Shown here one piece after another: positions 5,515-7,458 of a stretch of 7,458 bases of DNA (its first letter is position 1; each line of letters opens with the position of its first letter). This DNA comes from Candidatus Sivonenia alaskensis PMM_0068. Lineage in GTDB: Bacteria; Cyanobacteriota; Cyanobacteriia; Gloeobacterales; PMM-0068. Where the stretch lies: positions 1-7,458 of the forward strand of contig CASBPW010000050.1 of NCBI GenBank assembly GCA_949127685.1, written 5' to 3'. A program made the translations under genes and the position numbers. A model generated the notes under the pieces. The model was given only the letters and a program-made list of their open reading frames with translations, ran no database searches and was not told where the DNA came from.

Positions 5515-6999
5515 GTGAAATGGCCACTCCCCTCGAAAAAGCTCCTGAAACGAACCATGCCGTATCGCAACGATAAATTAATTTATGCCATATGTATTTT
5601 TCTTTTCTCTACATGGTGCATTTTTCAAATAGTAAATTTCTTGTCAGGGGTGTTTGTCCCTGATGAAGAATGGTTTATGCAGGACGGATATCATTTTTCT
5701 GCCATGAAACCAGATGCCGGGTTCTTTTTCGGAACCAATAATCATTTGGGTTACGGCGCATTGTATTGGATACTTTTGGCAGGATTTGCGAAATTCTCCC
5801 TTCTTTTGGGCACAAAATATCACACTTATCAGCTCATGGTTGCAGCCACAACTTTGGTGCTAATGCTGCTTCCTCTATTTCTGTTATTTAAGTACATTAA
5901 ACTTATCTCGGTCAACAATTTACTGGCTTGTCTTTGCATTTTTATTTCGATGCCAATGATGTGGTGGACTGGCAAGATAGTTGGACCGGAAACAATTTCA
6001 CAATCGCTGGGATTGCTTGGGATTATTTTCGTTTGCCTGGCACCACAGCGAAAGTATTCTTCAATAGTCGGAGGGATTCTTTTGGGGATTGGTATCGGCA
6101 TAAAGCTGACAACTGTTCCAATGCTTGTTTTCGCTTTGACGATTTACGCTTTTGACAAGCGATTTTCAGAAACCGCCAAGTTATTGGCTGCCTCGGCATT
6201 GGGCTATCTTGTTGCAAATCCATTTTTGTTAATCCATCCAAACTTTTTTGTATCCGCTGCTCAGCTTGATTTCAATTCAATGTTTTCTCTTCCAAAATTT
6301 GAACGTATTTTCTCAAGTGGGTCCTGGGCTTGGGATGCAGTCTATATCGGTGGAATCAGCCAATGGGGTCTGAATACGATTGCATTATTGATCGTTATTC
6401 CGATTTTTGCGTTTTTTATTCCCTTAAAATATGCAGTTGCGTTTGCCATTTCATTTGTTAGTGGCTTGCTGATGATACTGTCCGCATCTAATTTTTCACC
6501 GTGGTATTTCAGCGCAACCTTATTGCTGGTACCAGTCACGTTTGGCTTCTTGAAACTAAATCAATCATCTGCAATCGCCTACGTATTGACTTCTATGCTC
6601 GTCGCATTGAATTTGTTCACATCGATTCCAATGATTTATTATCAGACGACGATCAAGCTTGACCTATATTCGTACAGCATGGAAAAAACGAAGAATCGTG
6701 GCGAAGTTGAGACAATCCTGATGGACAAGAATGTCAATAAGAATTATAATTTGATCGATTATAGTGACGCCCAGCCTTTGGGATTGGCCACCGAATTTTC
6801 CGAAAAGAAAGTCGCCATGGAAGCCTATTCCTTTTTGATTGATAATAACAAGGTAATTGATCGCCCAACTGTTATTTTGCTTGGCGAAAGAATTTCGCGG
6901 CACCTAGGTAGCCAAAACGAAGTTTTCTTTTCGAAGCTAAAAAGGGCTGCACATTTTACAACTCGCGACAAACGAATTGCCGTTTACATCATCGAATAA
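5515..6999 (+). CDS. Polytopic membrane protein, GT-C glycosyltransferase-like
   Basis: This encodes 494 residues from GTG at 5515. ATG at 5557 (MPYRNDKL...) is an equally good start, and neither has a strong ribosome site. The N-terminal membrane segment (about 21-45) is followed by an acidic loop FVPDEEWF (47-54). This resembles the first periplasmic loop of GT-C enzymes (ArnT/PMT/Alg class), where an Asp or Glu is catalytic. About nine to ten further hydrophobic segments follow, up to residue 376, including LLGIGIGIKLTTVPM and ANPFLLIHPNFF. A soluble C-terminal domain spans 380-494, as in GT-C proteins. Such enzymes transfer sugars from polyprenyl-phosphate donors to lipid, protein or glycan acceptors outside the cytoplasmic membrane; donor and acceptor are unknown. 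The gene is clearly AT-richer than everything to its left and uses many TTT, ATT and AAT codons, suggesting transfer or a different source genome. No partner glycan genes are visible. Confidence 0.75.
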   Translation: MKWPLPSKKLLKRTMPYRNDKLIYAICIFLFSTWCIFQIVNFLSGVFVPDEEWFMQDGYHFSAMKPDAGFFFGTNNHLGYGALYWILLAGFAKFSLLLGTKYHTYQLMVAATTLVLMLLPLFLLFKYIKLISVNNLLACLCIFISMPMMWWTGKIVGPETISQSLGLLGIIFVCLAPQRKYSSIVGGILLGIGIGIKLTTVPMLVFALTIYAFDKRFSETAKLLAASALGYLVANPFLLIHPNFFVSAAQLDFNSMFSLPKFERIFSSGSWAWDAVYIGGISQWGLNTIALLIVIPIFAFFIPLKYAVAFAISFVSGLLMILSASNFSPWYFSATLLLVPVTFGFLKLNQSSAIAYVLTSMLVALNLFTSIPMIYYQTTIKLDLYSYSMEKTKNRGEVETILMDKNVNKNYNLIDYSDAQPLGLATEFSEKKVAMEAYSFLIDNNKVIDRPTVILLGERISRHLGSQNEVFFSKLKRAAHFTTRDKRIAVYIIE

Positions 7000-7295
7000 A
7001 ATCCCAAGTTTCCAATTGCTGCTTGGCTGCGGCATGCAACATTGCTTCCTCTTAGAGAAGTTGAATTAGTGGAAACTGCCAATACTAGAGTCCTTTGCAG
7101 CTAATAAGACTCAACCAGAACAGACTCTCGTCTTTGATTTCACGCATTTTCTTGACCGCAACCTGAAGCCACTTTCGCTCGCAAAATGCCCCAGGCTTTT
7201 GTCCAGATGCGCCACGAGAGCATTTGAATGGCTTGTCGGTTCGCGCAGCCGGCGCTAAGAGGCTAGTACAATAGCCACCGAAAGGGAGAATTCGA
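7000..7295. other. Intergenic region with a repeat-like, multi-frame coding-like segment
   Basis: No gene is supported here. Between about 7070 and 7262 several frames are open at once. One minus-strand frame (7262 to a TGA at 7140-7142) reads ANRQAIQMLSWRIWTKAWG and on; another reads ALVAHLDKSLGHFASESGF; a plus-strand frame reads LVFDFTHFLDRNLKPLSLA. None has a credible start and ribosome site. This pattern is what a dispersed intergenic repeat or the tail of a lost mobile element often gives. The right end (from about 7260) should hold the promoter of the gene at 7296; TACAAT at 7267-7272 is a possible -10 without a convincing -35. Confidence 0.5.
7284..7288 (+). promoter_or_regulatory. Strong ribosome binding site (GGGAG)
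   Basis: GGGAG ends seven bases before the ATG at 7296, the best Shine-Dalgarno match in the window. It fixes the start of the signal-peptide protein and contrasts with the weak or absent sites before most genes on the left. Confidence 0.7.
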
Positions 7296-7458
7296 ATGGC
7301 TGACCTGTCGGCTCGTGCAGCGCTGGCGCTGTTCACCCTGACCTTTGCGGCGGCTCCGGTCTGGGCACAGACACTCAAGCCCGATCAGGTGCTGAGTTCA
7401 CTGGAGCTTCGCCCGCTGTCGCCACCCAATCCGGTACTCGGCGCCGATAACCGGATCC
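7296..7458 (+). CDS. Exported protein, N-terminal fragment (3' end missing)
   Basis: ATG at 7296 begins MADLSARAALALFTLTFAAA, a classical Sec signal peptide. A likely signal peptidase I site follows Ala-Pro-Val-Trp-Ala, giving a mature start at Gln-Thr-Leu-Lys-Pro. The mature part visible (QTLKPDQVLSSLELRPLSPP and on to GADNRI) has 30 residues before the window ends, too few to place the family. The short SSLELRPLSPPNPVLGADNRI-like lead resembles, from memory, N-termini of some exported proteins with an added beta-sandwich before an M23 peptidase domain, but this is a guess. The reading frame is GC-rich with GC-rich third positions, unlike both the AT-rich gene before it and the genes on the left. 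Together with the GGGAG ribosome site this looks proteobacterial. The last six bases are GGATCC. Confidence 0.65.
   Translation, partial: MADLSARAALALFTLTFAAAPVWAQTLKPDQVLSSLELRPLSPPNPVLGADNRI

Noticed and set aside
7085..7378. Minus-strand 97-residue open frame overlapping the signal-peptide gene
   Set aside because: It is antisense to a good Shine-Dalgarno, signal peptide and coding start at 7296; the residues there are the usual Ala/Arg-rich antisense of GC-rich coding DNA.

Overview
The window holds six reasonably clear protein genes, one small damaged coding remnant, a short palindromic mobile-element-like repeat, and a gene entering the right edge. The left ~5.3 kb looks cyanobacterial. 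It carries a relative of the cyanobacterial/chloroplast winged-helix membrane proteins (At5g03900-like), a beta-carbonic anhydrase, and a small inverted-repeat element with TATAGCGGTTCTT ends of a kind I associate with cyanobacterial MITEs. Base use is balanced and most starts lack strong Shine-Dalgarno sites. This assignment rests on family recognition from memory, not on a search.

Layout, left to right. (1) Positions 2-1381, +: a gene cut by the left edge encodes a lipoyl-type domain fused to a complete ketoacyl-ACP synthase III domain. (2) Positions 1401-1796, -: a small TerB-like helical protein, convergent with gene 1 and divergent from gene 3. (3) Positions 1908-3170, +: a 420-residue membrane protein with two copies of a winged-helix-like module. 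(4) Positions 3316-4263, +: a zinc-dependent deacylase of the AstE/aspartoacylase (M14) family, preceded by a perfect 18-bp palindrome next to a possible -10 box. (5) Positions 4383-4955, -: a beta-carbonic anhydrase with all zinc ligands and no export signal, convergent with gene 4. (6) Positions 5033-5514: a degraded stretch with a coding remnant, a 95-bp palindromic MITE-like element and a 10-bp tandem repeat.

From about 5480 the character changes. Positions 5515-6999 encode an AT-rich polytopic membrane protein resembling GT-C glycosyltransferases. After 296 bp of non-coding or repeat-like DNA, a visibly GC-rich gene with a Sec signal peptide and a good Shine-Dalgarno site starts at 7296 and runs off the right edge, which is exactly a GGATCC (BamHI) site. 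These last two genes look more proteobacterial than cyanobacterial, so the right third is either transferred DNA or an assembly/clone junction.

I see no multi-gene operon whose members clearly work together: strands alternate and gaps are mostly over 100 bp. The most unusual object is the lipoyl-ketosynthase fusion, which suggests direct hand-over of an acyl group between a lipoyl arm and a KAS III active site. No tRNA, rRNA, CRISPR array or intact transposase was found.
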